From JBBIND01 sp037444075 (GTDB lineage Bacteria > Acidobacteriota > Terriglobia > Bryobacterales > Bryobacteraceae): DNA of 64,000 nt. Shown here piece by piece: positions 51,392 to 60,799 of the stretch (positions are counted from its first letter, which is position 1; each line of letters begins with the position of its first letter). Under the pieces are notes generated by a model. The model ran no database searches. It was given only the letters and a program-made list of their open reading frames with translations, and was not told the origin of the DNA. The translations under genes were made by a program, and so were the position numbers. The DNA lies in NCBI GenBank assembly GCA_037444075.1, contig JBBIND010000008.1, forward strand, positions 16,212-80,211. The letters are read 5' to 3'.

Positions 51392-52153
51392 ATGTCCTCA
51401 CACCCCGACCTTGCTCAACTCGACGTGGAGGAGTTTGCCCGTCGGCTCCGCCCGGACCTGATCCCTCTGAACAGCCAATTCGCCTACCTCTCGGTGGGTA
51501 TCGCGCTGACTGAGGAGGACTTGAAGGAGTACCTGGAAGACCCAATCGCCGCCTTGCCCCCCAAGCTGAGCGCTACTCTACCGAAGGCGGCCATCCTGTT
51601 CGTGCCTTACCTGGAAACCGAGCGCGGCGGTCACGGAGCCAAGGGCAGGTACAGGGTGTGCTTCGAGCGTCCGAATCCCAAGCGCATGGCGTGGTCAGCC
51701 AGCCAGGCTTTGGAAGAAGGCGTGGTGTTGGTCATGGCGATCAATGATCATGACGTGGCGGATTATCATTACCACTTTTATGGCGCCATTGCCCGCCTGG
51801 CCGCTGATGCCTGTTCGGCGGAAAACTGGGACCGCTACGCCGCTCTCGTGCGCCAGGAACTCAGCGCGAGTGCTCACGGCGAAGTGGACGAGGATAGCTG
51901 GCATCTTAAGCAGCAATTGATGAGGCGGCAGAAGGGCGTGCGGCGGGGGAAGGCCTTTGGAGAATATGCCCGGCAGTCCTTCACCGATACGCTGACCCTG
52001 TATCTGCACGGGATCTGTTGTGACATTGACGTCGAAACGGGACCCAGGCAACTCGCCAGCCGGCGCCTGCGTCAACGCCTGGAGCTATTGCAGGACATCT
52101 ATCCGCCGCCCGAAGGCTTTTCCATCTTCCCTGACGAGCCGAACGGCGCCTGA
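51392..52153 (+). CDS. Unidentified cytosolic protein
   Basis: A 253-aa protein, no signal or membrane segment, roughly helical with many charged residues. Regions: LDVEEFARRLRPDLIPLNSQ at the N-terminus, a middle VCFERPNPKRMAWSASQAL with HDVADYHYHFYGAIARL, and a C-terminal helical part with GICCDIDV. TAGAAT at 51372-51377 is a plausible -10 box 14 bp before the ATG. Not recognised; perhaps a lineage-specific family. Confidence 0.75.
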   Translation: MSSHPDLAQLDVEEFARRLRPDLIPLNSQFAYLSVGIALTEEDLKEYLEDPIAALPPKLSATLPKAAILFVPYLETERGGHGAKGRYRVCFERPNPKRMAWSASQALEEGVVLVMAINDHDVADYHYHFYGAIARLAADACSAENWDRYAALVRQELSASAHGEVDEDSWHLKQQLMRRQKGVRRGKAFGEYARQSFTDTLTLYLHGICCDIDVETGPRQLASRRLRQRLELLQDIYPPPEGFSIFPDEPNGA

Positions 52154-52186
52154 GGGTGAATTCCGCTCCTGCGACGGCGTCGCGCT

Positions 52187-54526
52187 TCAAGCCGGCAGCA
52201 GTTCTCTCAGAATCCGAAGCGCGGCAGTCTTCCCCTGCTCACCAGTCTCTCCGCTTGGCCCGACGCAGCTCGGGCATCCCGAGTCGCAGGCACAGCGCGA
52301 GATGAGATCCTCCGCGCCCTCCAACAGGCGCACGTGCATGCCATGCAGGGGAGCGCTCAGTCCGACTCCTCCCGGATAGTTCTCATAAATGTACAGCGTC
52401 GGTTCGTAGGATCCGGCGCCATCCAGGGAGTTCTCTGTGATGGCGATGCCAAGGTCCCTTGGGTCACACATCAGCAGCAGCGCCGCCACGGCACGCATGG
52501 CGTTTCCGGTCCCCGTCAAGCCGCTCTGCTTTTCGGCGGGGCCCAAATCGGAGAGTCTGGCCAGGAACTCCTGCGGGAAATGAAACCAGCAGGCGGTGGT
52601 GTGCATTTCCTGCTCCGGCATCGACAGGTTTCCGGCGCCCACGTTTTCCATGGTGTAGAACTTGATCTTCTTGAAACCCACCACCTGGCGATTGACGCGG
52701 ACTTCGCCATGGGCTGCAAAAGCGCCGCTCACGGGGGTCTGCTCAAACTGGTCGAGCTCCCGGACCTGCGTATAGTCGATGGCGTCCGTGAAGTAGTCGC
52801 ATTCCACCTGGCGTACAAAGGCCTTGCGCGCCTCGTAGTCGAACCGCTCCACCTGGTATTGACGCGCCTCGTGCATGTAGATGGCCTTCTCGTGCAGCGT
52901 GGTCAGCGCGGCGGTGAAAGCCACCTCGCCGATGACCTGCGGCTCGGCGGTGGTGTCCACGACGACGAAGTTGTCGCTGGTGATGGCTCGCAGGCTGATG
53001 GCGTCGGCCGGGTAGCTGTCCGACACCCAATGCCACGCTCCGGCGGAGTGATGCAGGAAACCCGCGTCGCGGAGGAACTCGCACAGGTCACCGGTGGGAT
53101 GAGGTCCGAATTGCTCCCCGTCCCGGACCGGCAATTCAAAGGCCGCGCACTTCAGGTGGTTAATCAGCAGCTCCAGGTTATTGGGGTTGACATGCGCCTC
53201 TTCAGGAGAGCGCCCGAAGAAGTAGTCCGGATGTTCAATGATGTACTGGTCCAGAGGACTGCTGGAAGCGACGAGCACCGCCAGCGACGTATTCTGCCTC
53301 CGTCCCGCACGCCCCGCCCGCTGCCAGGTGGAGGCGATGTCGCCCGGGTAGCCAGCCATCACCACGGTGTCCAGGGTGCCAATATCAACTCCTAACTCCA
53401 GAGCGTTTGTGGAGACGACCGCGCGAATCTCCCCCTCGCGCAGCCCACGCTCCACCTCCCGGCGCTCGCGAGGCAGGTATCCCCCGCGATACCCGCGCAC
53501 GGAGTCAGCCGGCAGGGCGCCCTGCCGGGCGGTGTCTTTCAGGTAAGTCAGAAGCACTTCCGTGGCCAGGCGACTGTTGGCGAACACCAGCGTCTGCTGC
53601 CCGCGTTCCATCAGGTCGCCGGCAATGCGCCGCGCCTCGTGCAAGTAGCTGCGGCGGATGCCCAGTTGGCGGTTCACCACCGGGGGGTTGTAGAAGACAA
53701 AATACTTCTCGCCGCTGGGAGCGCCGTTGCGGTCCACCTGCTCAAATGGCTCCTCCGTGATGGTCTCGGCCAGTTGACGCGGGTTCGCTATGGTGGCCGA
53801 ACAGCAGATGAAACGCGGACTCGACCCGTAAAACTCGCAGACCCGCTTGAGCCTTCTCAACAGGTTCGCCAGGTGGCTGCCGTAGACGCCGCGGTAGTAA
53901 TGGAGTTCGTCGATGACCAGGTAGCGGAGATTTTCAAAGCACTTGGCCCAACGCGTGTGGTGCGGCAGAATCCCGGTGTGCAGCATGTCCGGATTTGTCA
54001 GAACAATGTTGGCGCGCTCGCGGATGGCTCTGCGGGCGTCCTGCGGCGTATCGCCATCGTAGGTGAACACTCCGATGCCGCTGCCCATCGCCTCCGCGAG
54101 CGACTGAAGCCCGTGGAGTTGGTCCTCTGCCAGTGCCTTGGTGGGGAAGAGGCACATGGCCCTTGCGCCGGGCTCTCGAATCAGCCTGTCGAGCAGTGGC
54201 GCGGTATAGCACAGCGTCTTTCCGCTAGCCGTGGGTGTAACCACGACGACATTCTTTCCGGCCAACGCCAGGCTGACGGCCTCCGCCTGGTGGCAATAGA
54301 ACTGCTCCACTCCGAGGGATTGCAGAGCCTCCACCAGCCGCTCGTCCAGCCCATCCGGAACGGGCGCCCATTCGGCCTCCCGCGCCGGTTGGTGGCGAAT
54401 CTCCCTGATGGGGGAATCCGGGTTCGCCATCCAAGTCCGCAGGCGGCTGATGGTGCTCTCCAGGTCGCGGCGGCGCGTCAGAGACTGCTCGGAGGGGGAC
54501 GAATCGAATCCAAATGTGAGGTTCAC
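52187..54526 (-). CDS. MrfA/YprA-type superfamily 2 helicase
   Basis: A 779-aa DNA repair-type helicase. Motif I is PTASGKT, motif II is IDELHYY (DEVH-like), motif III CCSATIAN, and motif VI QRAGRAGR, preceded by GVDIGTLDTVVMAGYPGDIA. The C-terminal DUF1998-like domain carries four close cysteines (CACDSGCPSC), as in MrfA, which handles mitomycin-type lesions. The start is uncertain: GTG 54526 is used; a TTG at 54580 lacks a ribosome site. It follows the PilZ gene by about 80 bp. Confidence 0.9.
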   Translation of the reverse strand: MNLTFGFDSSPSEQSLTRRRDLESTISRLRTWMANPDSPIREIRHQPAREAEWAPVPDGLDERLVEALQSLGVEQFYCHQAEAVSLALAGKNVVVVTPTASGKTLCYTAPLLDRLIREPGARAMCLFPTKALAEDQLHGLQSLAEAMGSGIGVFTYDGDTPQDARRAIRERANIVLTNPDMLHTGILPHHTRWAKCFENLRYLVIDELHYYRGVYGSHLANLLRRLKRVCEFYGSSPRFICCSATIANPRQLAETITEEPFEQVDRNGAPSGEKYFVFYNPPVVNRQLGIRRSYLHEARRIAGDLMERGQQTLVFANSRLATEVLLTYLKDTARQGALPADSVRGYRGGYLPRERREVERGLREGEIRAVVSTNALELGVDIGTLDTVVMAGYPGDIASTWQRAGRAGRRQNTSLAVLVASSSPLDQYIIEHPDYFFGRSPEEAHVNPNNLELLINHLKCAAFELPVRDGEQFGPHPTGDLCEFLRDAGFLHHSAGAWHWVSDSYPADAISLRAITSDNFVVVDTTAEPQVIGEVAFTAALTTLHEKAIYMHEARQYQVERFDYEARKAFVRQVECDYFTDAIDYTQVRELDQFEQTPVSGAFAAHGEVRVNRQVVGFKKIKFYTMENVGAGNLSMPEQEMHTTACWFHFPQEFLARLSDLGPAEKQSGLTGTGNAMRAVAALLLMCDPRDLGIAITENSLDGAGSYEPTLYIYENYPGGVGLSAPLHGMHVRLLEGAEDLISRCACDSGCPSCVGPSGETGEQGKTAALRILRELLPA

Positions 54527-54607
54527 GCGGTTTGTTCGCCTTTTCTTTGCTACTGTACAGGAAACACGGCCACGGTACAAGAGGAAATGGCGCGTCCCGG
54601 GGTCAGT

Positions 54608-54940
54608 CTATTTCGAACGAGTGGTGCGAACGAACTCGTAGCGTTCGAGCGTGGCGGCGACGGTGGCGGGTGAATCCTCCTGCTCCGTTTCCAGGCAGCG
54701 AACGACCTTCCCGATGCAGTGCAGGCTGACGTTTTCGGGGGCTTGGCCGGAGGGCAGGCTGATGTAGTACTCGATGGGATCGCCCACGTCCACGGGTACT
54801 GCCGTGACAAACAGCACGCCGCATGAACTGAGGTTCTTCGTTTCGCCCGAGCCAGTGACGCTGCGAAACCCTACCCGGACCAATCGCAAGGGTAGATGCA
54901 GTTCGAACCGGCGGTTTTTGCGTTTCTCCGAGCCGCCCAT
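54608..54940 (-). CDS. PilZ-domain protein (probable c-di-GMP binder)
   Basis: A 110-aa single-domain protein. The RxxxR-type motif lies in KRKNRRFELHLPLRL near residues 6-20, and the (D/N)xSxxG motif is NLSSCGVLF near 36-44; both are the c-di-GMP contact sites of PilZ. No other domain. It heads a minus-strand pair with the MrfA-like helicase. Output partner unknown. Confidence 0.82.
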   Translation of the reverse strand: MGGSEKRKNRRFELHLPLRLVRVGFRSVTGSGETKNLSSCGVLFVTAVPVDVGDPIEYYISLPSGQAPENVSLHCIGKVVRCLETEQEDSPATVAATLERYEFVRTTRSK

Positions 54941-55099
54941 CAGCTTTTAATCTAAGTGTGTTCTCCGGCTTGCGTCAACGCCCTTTATGCATCTGAAGTA
55001 CCAAAATAGTCCTGGTACGCTACCTCGAGTTTCAGTGGCGGCGCATCGTCCTCGCCGGTTCACCGTGGATTCCGGGAAGGGATGTTAGACTGTCAATAA

Positions 55100-55312
55100 G
55101 TGGCTCTCAGGAAACTCGTTAGGTTGGTTTTGGGGTTTGGTCTTATCATGGTGGGGCTGGTTGGGTTGCTCCTCCCGATCATGCCCGGCTGGCTGTTCAT
55201 CATTCCAGGACTCATCATCATTGGGGACTCTTTCCCCCCGGTCAGGCGCCTGCTGGACTGGGCCAAGCGTAAAGCCCGTGAGGCGGGTTACCGGCCCTCC
55301 CCTCGGCAATAG
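55100..55312 (+). CDS. Small membrane protein of the PGPGW type
   Basis: A 70-aa protein with two hydrophobic segments (LVLGFGLIMVGLVGLLL and WLFIIPGLIIIG) joined by PIMPGW and ending in a basic amphipathic tail (RRLLDWAKRKAREAG). The arrangement matches the PGPGW putative transmembrane family. The start is GTG at 55100. Function unknown. Confidence 0.7.
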   Translation: MALRKLVRLVLGFGLIMVGLVGLLLPIMPGWLFIIPGLIIIGDSFPPVRRLLDWAKRKAREAGYRPSPRQ

Positions 55313-55538
55313 AGTTGCGCCAAACAGATTTCGATTGGAACGGCCGTCGTTCCGTGGCATCCTTTGACAGGAGACTGCGTGGCGGAAACTTGAAAACCTC
55401 CAGGTTGGGTTCCTGGCCTTGACCGGTGCGATTTGGAAGCGACTTTTCCGCCCAGGCGGCATCGCCTCTCAGTCCTCGAAAGGAGTGGGCGGCAGCCGGT
55501 GCTCCAACCCGGAGACCATTTTGTTTTAGGAGACGATT

Positions 55539-56384
55539 GTGTACGGGAGCCGTTTGTGTGCGTTTGCCATCCTTGTCGCTTTCGCGCCGCTGTCCGCGCA
55601 AAAGGGCAAACAGATCGTCGTGGTCGGCCCGGCGCTCCATGCTTACGAGGGCGGACCGCCGGTCTCCGCGTCCTATGAATTTCGGCCGGGGGACACCGTG
55701 TACGTGAGCTTCCGCCTGAGCGGCTACCAGGCTACGGAGCGCGAAACCATCCGCATCAGCTACAAGATCGACGCAGTCGATGCGAGCAAAACCCCTATCG
55801 CCGCAGCTGAAACGGGAAAGGTGGAAGCCGAACTGGCGCCTCAGGACAAAGATTGGACGCCCAAGGTGTGGCACGGGGTCCTGGTCCCCGTGGCCGCCGA
55901 TTCCGGAGAATACCGTTTCAATGTGCAGGTCAAAGACGAGGTGGGGGCCAAAACGGCCACCGCCGATGTTCCCTTCCAGGTGCGTGGCAGGTACGTGGAG
56001 CCTGGCGAGAACCTGACTCTGCGCAACTTCCGGTTTCTGCGGTCCGAGCAGGACGTCTCGGGGTTGACGGTGGGCGCTTACAAGCCGGGAGATACCGTGT
56101 GGGCCAGGTTCGACATCACCGGCTACCGGTTTGGCAAGGGGAACCGCTTCGAGGTGGAATACGGACTGTCTGTAGAACGCTCCGGGGGGAAAGTGCTGTA
56201 CGAAGAACCCCTGGCGGCGGAGTTCGTGGGAGACTCCTTCTACCCCCGGCGGCACATAGGCGGCGCCTTCAGCCTGAATCTGACTTCTGACCTGGCGCCC
56301 GGGGAATACGCCGTCCTGCTGAAAGTTCGCGACCGCGTGGGAGACCAGCAATACGAGTCGCGGATGACGTTCCTCGTGGAATAG
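55539..56384 (+). CDS. Secreted protein with two tandem Ig-like repeats
   Basis: A 281-aa protein with a signal peptide (about residues 1-20, ending APLSAQ) and AGGAGA eight bases before its GTG start. It has two similar beta-rich units of about 110 aa. The first opens FRPGDTVYVSFRLSGYQ and closes GEYRFNVQVKDEVGAKTATA. The second opens YKPGDTVWARFDITGYR and closes GEYAVLLKVRDRVGDQQYES. No catalytic motif. Perhaps an extracellular binding or adhesion module; function unknown. Confidence 0.78.
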   Translation: MYGSRLCAFAILVAFAPLSAQKGKQIVVVGPALHAYEGGPPVSASYEFRPGDTVYVSFRLSGYQATERETIRISYKIDAVDASKTPIAAAETGKVEAELAPQDKDWTPKVWHGVLVPVAADSGEYRFNVQVKDEVGAKTATADVPFQVRGRYVEPGENLTLRNFRFLRSEQDVSGLTVGAYKPGDTVWARFDITGYRFGKGNRFEVEYGLSVERSGGKVLYEEPLAAEFVGDSFYPRRHIGGAFSLNLTSDLAPGEYAVLLKVRDRVGDQQYESRMTFLVE

Positions 56385-56391
56385 TTTTCGC

Positions 56392-56411
56392 GCCGGGGGG
56401 CGCGCCCCGGC
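56392..56411. terminator. Stem-loop between convergent genes
   Basis: GCCGGGG (56392-56398) pairs with CCCCGGC (56405-56411) around a six-base loop, in the 31-bp gap between the Ig-repeat gene and the isochorismatase-like gene. Its place fits a bidirectional terminator, although neither side has a run of T. Confidence 0.4.
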
Positions 56412-56415
56412 AACC

Positions 56416-57321
56416 TCAACTGACAGGGCCGTCCGAGCCCGGGATGACCTTAGTGAGGTCGCCGCTCAGGATGGACGGGCACCACTTCGCTTCGATGTGC
56501 TCGACCACCAGCTCTGTGCCGCGCGCATGGCTCACGAACGGCCGTTTGCGCGGATCGTACATGGCGTCGGTCAAATCCCGCACCAGGACAACCTGAAATC
56601 CGAGCCTCGTCATCTGCCGGATGGCGAAGGAGCGGTTGAGGATACAGATGTTGGTGTGCACGCCCATGAGGGCGATGTTCGTAATGCCCTCCTGCCGGCA
56701 GAAGTTGTAGACCTCCTGGCCTTTGTCGCTGATGCCGTCAAATCCCAGGATGTCGATCGCCGGATGCTGGCGCGTCCAGGGATAAGGCCCTTCCCATTTC
56801 TTCACGATCGGGTCATCGCAGCCGCCTTCGGAGTCATCAATGGGAAACTCGCGCGCCTCGGCCGGCTCGCGGGGACAACTGGCGAGGATCGGAATGGCGG
56901 AGGGCGCCGGAGGCGCGGACTGCATGCGCGTACGCCATGGGGTGCCTTCGTAGAACTTCATCGTGTCACTGGGCGCGTGGATGATCATGACGCCGAGACT
57001 GCGGGCGGCGCTGACCACCTGGTTCATCCGTGGCGCCATGACGGCTACCCTTTGCGCCGAGAGGTTGCAGGTGTGCGTGTCCCACATGTCGCAGATGATG
57101 ATGGCAGTGCTGGCTACCTCCCACCGCAGCACCTGCTCACGGACCTGGATACGTCCGCTACCGGCGGGCTGTTCGCCGCGGCTGCGCGCCCTCAATTCGA
57201 GTGTCCCGGGCACTTTCGGGCGGTTTGGCAACGCGGTCCGGTCCGGTTGAGGCACAGAAGCCGCAACCGCCAGGGCTCCTGGCAGCATTCCCAGAAAAGC
57301 GCGTCTCTCTATCTGTTTCAT
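56416..57321 (-). CDS. Tat-exported isochorismatase-family hydrolase
   Basis: A 301-aa protein starting at MKQIERRAFLGMLPGALAVA, a clear twin-arginine signal (ATG 57321 with TGGAGA upstream). The cysteine-hydrolase core shows IIICDMWDTH (Asp of the triad) and GVHTNICIL with the nucleophile Cys; the Lys lies between. The family covers isochorismatases, nicotinamidases and N-carbamoyl hydrolases. Export through Tat suggests a folded periplasmic enzyme with a non-central role; the substrate is unknown. Confidence 0.86.
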   Translation of the reverse strand: MKQIERRAFLGMLPGALAVAASVPQPDRTALPNRPKVPGTLELRARSRGEQPAGSGRIQVREQVLRWEVASTAIIICDMWDTHTCNLSAQRVAVMAPRMNQVVSAARSLGVMIIHAPSDTMKFYEGTPWRTRMQSAPPAPSAIPILASCPREPAEAREFPIDDSEGGCDDPIVKKWEGPYPWTRQHPAIDILGFDGISDKGQEVYNFCRQEGITNIALMGVHTNICILNRSFAIRQMTRLGFQVVLVRDLTDAMYDPRKRPFVSHARGTELVVEHIEAKWCPSILSGDLTKVIPGSDGPVS

Positions 57322-57450
57322 GGTTGTCTCCAAGTCATGCCAATTCAATCACATAGGCCGTTCTCGCGCAACGGCCTCCGGCGACGCCTCCGGGTTCGGC
57401 CACGGTCATCCTCACAAGGGGCTGATAGCCCGGCAAGGGGACGCTGAGGC

Positions 57451-58347
57451 TTACTGCGATGTTGGCGGCAGTCGCCCCATTACCCGCAACAGGCGGTCCG
57501 GGTAATCCGTCAGAATCCCCTGGACCCCCATGTCCAGCAGCCGTTTCATGTCGGCTTCGCCGTTTACGGTCCACACCTGAATCCTGATGTTGTATGATTC
57601 CGCCAGTTCAATCAACCGCGGCTCGATGAAGCTCTTCCCGCCAAGATTCTCGGGCGACTGTATGGCCACCGCAGGGCTGCGGTACAGGCTGGCGAGGCGC
57701 AGCCGCTGGAGGTGATACAACGTCAGTCCCTCCCGCAGGGTGGCGCTCGTGGCAACCGAAGGACAAGCCTTGCGGAAAGCAGCCATGGCGGGATGGCCGA
57801 AGGACGCCACGAGGACGCGATTGGCAGCCTGATGCCGCTCGATTTGGCGGCACAGGCCCACAGCCTGGTCGGACGTGAAATCCTTCATCTCGACGTTCAG
57901 GCGCGACTTCGGGAAACGTGCCAATACTTCCTCGAATGATGGAACGGTGATCCCTTGGCCGCGGTAGGGGAATTGCGAGGCAGAGTCTTCGAACCGGTAT
58001 CCGGCGTCGAGCTTGCGGATCTCGGCGAAAGCCATGCTGGCTACTCGTCCGGTCCCGTCCGTGGTGCGTCTCACCGTCCTGTCGTGCATGGCGACGATAA
58101 CGCCGTCGAGGCTCACGCGCAGGTCCATTTCGAGCACGTCCACTCCGAGCGCCTCGGCCTTCTCGAACGCCAGCAACGTGTTTTCAGGCCACAGACCGCG
58201 CCCTCCGCGATGAGCGATGGCCCAAGGCCCAGGATGGTCGAAGAAGGCGTGATCGGAGACTACCTCGTGCGGGTGCAGCGTGGCGAAGTAGAGATACAAC
58301 ACGGCCAGCACGGCGAAAATCCGGAGGACCCAGCGTAGAATACGCAC
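57451..58347 (-). CDS. Glycerophosphodiester phosphodiesterase
   Basis: A 298-aa protein, N-terminally anchored by one membrane segment (about residues 5-23), with a TIM-barrel GDPD domain. Catalytic features: IAHRGG at 45-49, PENT at 54-57, EMDLR (metal acidic pair), AMHDRT, and NVEMKD. It should release glycerol-3-phosphate from glycerophosphodiesters at the outer face of the membrane. The start is GTG 58347. No glpT-like neighbour. Confidence 0.9.
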   Translation of the reverse strand: MRILRWVLRIFAVLAVLYLYFATLHPHEVVSDHAFFDHPGPWAIAHRGGRGLWPENTLLAFEKAEALGVDVLEMDLRVSLDGVIVAMHDRTVRRTTDGTGRVASMAFAEIRKLDAGYRFEDSASQFPYRGQGITVPSFEEVLARFPKSRLNVEMKDFTSDQAVGLCRQIERHQAANRVLVASFGHPAMAAFRKACPSVATSATLREGLTLYHLQRLRLASLYRSPAVAIQSPENLGGKSFIEPRLIELAESYNIRIQVWTVNGEADMKRLLDMGVQGILTDYPDRLLRVMGRLPPTSQ

Positions 58348-58515
58348 GAACGCATTCTAACCCGGATTTCAATAGAGCCGGCACCTCAGTCTGTCACTGG
58401 TAGCGGCTGCTGGCCGGGGCGATGGCCGCGGCAACGAGGGTCAGGAGGTTAGCCGGGGCCCGGAAGTGCCAACAATTACACGCCGGTAGCGCGAAAAGCT
58501 GAGAGCTTCGCCCGC

Positions 58516-60054
58516 GTGCGGCAACACTCTAGTGTGGCGCTCTTCCGCACGCGCTCGGCTGCCGTCTACGGCATCGACGCTCATCCCATCGACGTTGAGG
58601 TGGATCTCTACGGCTCCGGCTCGGTACGCGATTTCATCACCGTGGGCATGCCGGATACAGCCGTCCGCGAAAGCCGCGAGCGCATTAAAAGCGCCTTGGC
58701 GAACTCCGGCTTCGGCTATCCGTCCAAATCCGTCACCATCAACCTGGCTCCGGCCAACGTGCGCAAGGAAGGCGCCGGTTTTGACCTGCCTATGGCGGTG
58801 GGCATCCTCGGCGCCATGGGCGCGGTGACCCAATGCGAGGGCTTCCTGCTGGCGGGCGAACTGTCTTTGGACGGCTCGCTGCGCCCGATTCGCGGCACGC
58901 TCTCCATCGCCGTCTGCGCGCGTCAGCAGGGCGTGCGCAACCTGGTGGTGCCTAGCGACAACGCTGCCGAGGCGGCCGTAGCCGAGGGCGTCAACGTGTT
59001 TGGCCTGACCCACCTGGCGCAGGTGGTGTCGCTGCTGAAACAGCCGGAGCAATTCGCGCCGGTTCCGGTCACACCGCTGCATTCGGGCCCTTTCGATGAC
59101 AGCTCTCCGGATTTCGCCGACGTCAAGGGGCAGGTAGCGGCCAAACGCGCCCTCGAGGTGGCCGCGGCGGGCGCGCACAACGTCCTGATGGTGGGTCCGC
59201 CGGGTTCTGGCAAGACCATGCTGGCCAAACGGCTGGCGGGCATTCTGCCGCCCATGACCCTGGAGGAGGCGCTCTCCACCACCAAGGTGCACAGCGTCGC
59301 CGGCGTGCTTGGCAAGGGCGTGGGGCTGCTCTCGGAAAGGCCCTTCCGCAATCCGCACCACACCGTGTCGGATGCCGGTTTGATCGGCGGCGGCATCGGC
59401 ACGGCGCGCCCGGGCGAGGTCAGCCTGGCGCACAACGGCGTGCTTTTCCTGGACGAACTGCCGGAGTTTCCGCGTCACGTATTGGAACTGCTGCGCCAGC
59501 CGATTGAAGACGGCACCGTGACACTGGCGCGTTCGAACATGACGCTGTCCTTCCCCTCGCGCTTCATGCTGATCGCCGCCATGAACCCGTGTCCCTGCGG
59601 GTTTCATGGCGACTCGACGCGCGAGTGCCGTTGCACGGGGGGAATCATCCAGCGTTATCTGGGCAAGATTTCGGGTCCGTTGCTCGACCGCATTGACCTG
59701 CACGTGGAGGTGCCGGCGGTGCCGTTCAAAGAGCTGCGGTCGCGGAACCCGGCGGCGAGTTCGGCGGAAATACGGCAACGGGTGCTGGCAGCGCGGTCCG
59801 TGCAGCAGGGCCGCGGCTTCACCAACGCGCAGATTCCGAGCAAGTTTCTGAGGGAATGCGCCGGGCTGGATGAGGCCTCTGAACGCACGCTCGAGACAGC
59901 GGTGCGGCGATTGGGCCTTTCCGCTCGCGCGCATGACCGCATCCTCAAGGTCGCCCGGACCGTGGCCGACCTGGACGGCGCCGCCGCCGTCGCCGCCAAG
60001 CACCTGGCCGAAGCCGTCCAATACCGCAGCCTCGACAGAAGTTACTGGAGCTAA
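58516..60054 (+). CDS. comM: YifB/ComM-family Mg-chelatase-like AAA+ ATPase
   Basis: A 512-aa protein. The N-terminal ChlI/Lon-C-like domain includes VYGIDAHPIDVEVDLYGSG and VTINLAPANVRKEGAGFDLP. Walker A is GPPGSGKT at 227-234, Walker B FLDELPEF, with a zinc-like CPCGFHGD and EC/RC pair later (about 355-375). ComM is a branch-migration helicase that promotes integration of incoming DNA in natural transformation. The start is GTG 58516; GTG 58534 is an alternative. No other competence gene lies in the window. Confidence 0.92.
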   Translation: MRQHSSVALFRTRSAAVYGIDAHPIDVEVDLYGSGSVRDFITVGMPDTAVRESRERIKSALANSGFGYPSKSVTINLAPANVRKEGAGFDLPMAVGILGAMGAVTQCEGFLLAGELSLDGSLRPIRGTLSIAVCARQQGVRNLVVPSDNAAEAAVAEGVNVFGLTHLAQVVSLLKQPEQFAPVPVTPLHSGPFDDSSPDFADVKGQVAAKRALEVAAAGAHNVLMVGPPGSGKTMLAKRLAGILPPMTLEEALSTTKVHSVAGVLGKGVGLLSERPFRNPHHTVSDAGLIGGGIGTARPGEVSLAHNGVLFLDELPEFPRHVLELLRQPIEDGTVTLARSNMTLSFPSRFMLIAAMNPCPCGFHGDSTRECRCTGGIIQRYLGKISGPLLDRIDLHVEVPAVPFKELRSRNPAASSAEIRQRVLAARSVQQGRGFTNAQIPSKFLRECAGLDEASERTLETAVRRLGLSARAHDRILKVARTVADLDGAAAVAAKHLAEAVQYRSLDRSYWS

Positions 60055-60799
60055 GGGCGGAAACACCTTCGGTCGGCTGACTCACGTCCCATCTCTGCAA
60101 GCTGACGCACACGTCTCGCTCTGGGATCGGTCCGTCGGCACAACTGACGCAACTCCTGCGCCGCGCCTCCGAGCGCCGTCAGATTAGCGGCCCGTCCAGC
60201 GGAGCGCAATCAGTCAGCCTGGCTTCCTCCTGGAGTGAGTGGTTCCGGCCCGCAACCCGCGACGGCGTCACCGCGGAGAGCGAGTTCGTCCTGTACGCGC
60301 CGTGGCTGGCCGCCAACTAACCTGCCCCGCGGGCAGGCAAGAAGAGGAAGCGTGCCGGGTGGGACGACGTTATGGTTTCCGGAGGGCCGGGTCACGCCGG
60401 CCCTTGTATTCCTCGACGCCCTGCGGCAGGCTGTCCGCGCCAGTTGCTTCGCCCGTACGGCTTCCCCGGAAGTGCAACATGCGACTGGGTTTGTCGAGAT
60501 TGAGGTTTTAGCCAGGTCGATGTAAGCAAGCAGCTACTCACTTCCATGAGATTCACCCGGCGAAGGGCTGCTGCAAACATCTACGTGCCTCCTCCGGTCG
60601 CTGGTGCGGGAAGCAGAGCTGAGAGGTACTGGAAGGTCTAGTACTTTTCTAGCAAAGATGATTTAGCAAGCTTAATTTTTGTTGTTGACATGTTTGCCGA
60701 GTACGTTCACACTTGCTTAAGTAGCCGAACCACACTGGTTGGTGAACTTGGCTTTGCTGTAGATGCCATGGTGTTGATACTGTATGGGAGAGGAATACG
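60055..60799. other. 745-bp spacer with repeat copy 1 and a -35-like box
   Basis: Between comM and the PEP-CTERM gene. It holds the first 119-bp repeat (60322-60440). TTGACA at 60685-60690 is a perfect -35 box, but a matching -10 box is weak (CACACT region near 60708). The rest, 60055-60321 and 60441-60680, shows no gene that I can support. Confidence 0.6.
60322..60440. repeat. 119-bp direct repeat, copy 1
   Basis: Identical to copy 2 at 61464-61582 except at 60381 (G against A) and 60427 (C against T), with no indels. Internal structure: a hairpin CTGCCC-CGC-GGGCAG at the left end, AGGGCCGG-GTCACG-CCGGCCCT at 60383-60404 followed by TTGTATT, and CCTG-CGG-CAGG near the right end. It starts 267 bp after comM and ends 360 bp before the PEP-CTERM gene. 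Family unknown. Confidence 0.97.

Noticed and set aside
58441..60066. 541-codon open frame antisense to comM
   Set aside because: Composition is His/Arg/Gln-rich with no motifs, as expected for the complement of a high-GC gene; the plus-strand gene has Walker motifs.
60322..60440. Possible c-di-GMP (GEMM-I) riboswitch because of a GGGACG segment
   Set aside because: Other required blocks, such as CAAACC and GGGTTACCG, are missing, and copy 2 lies after the gene, not before it.
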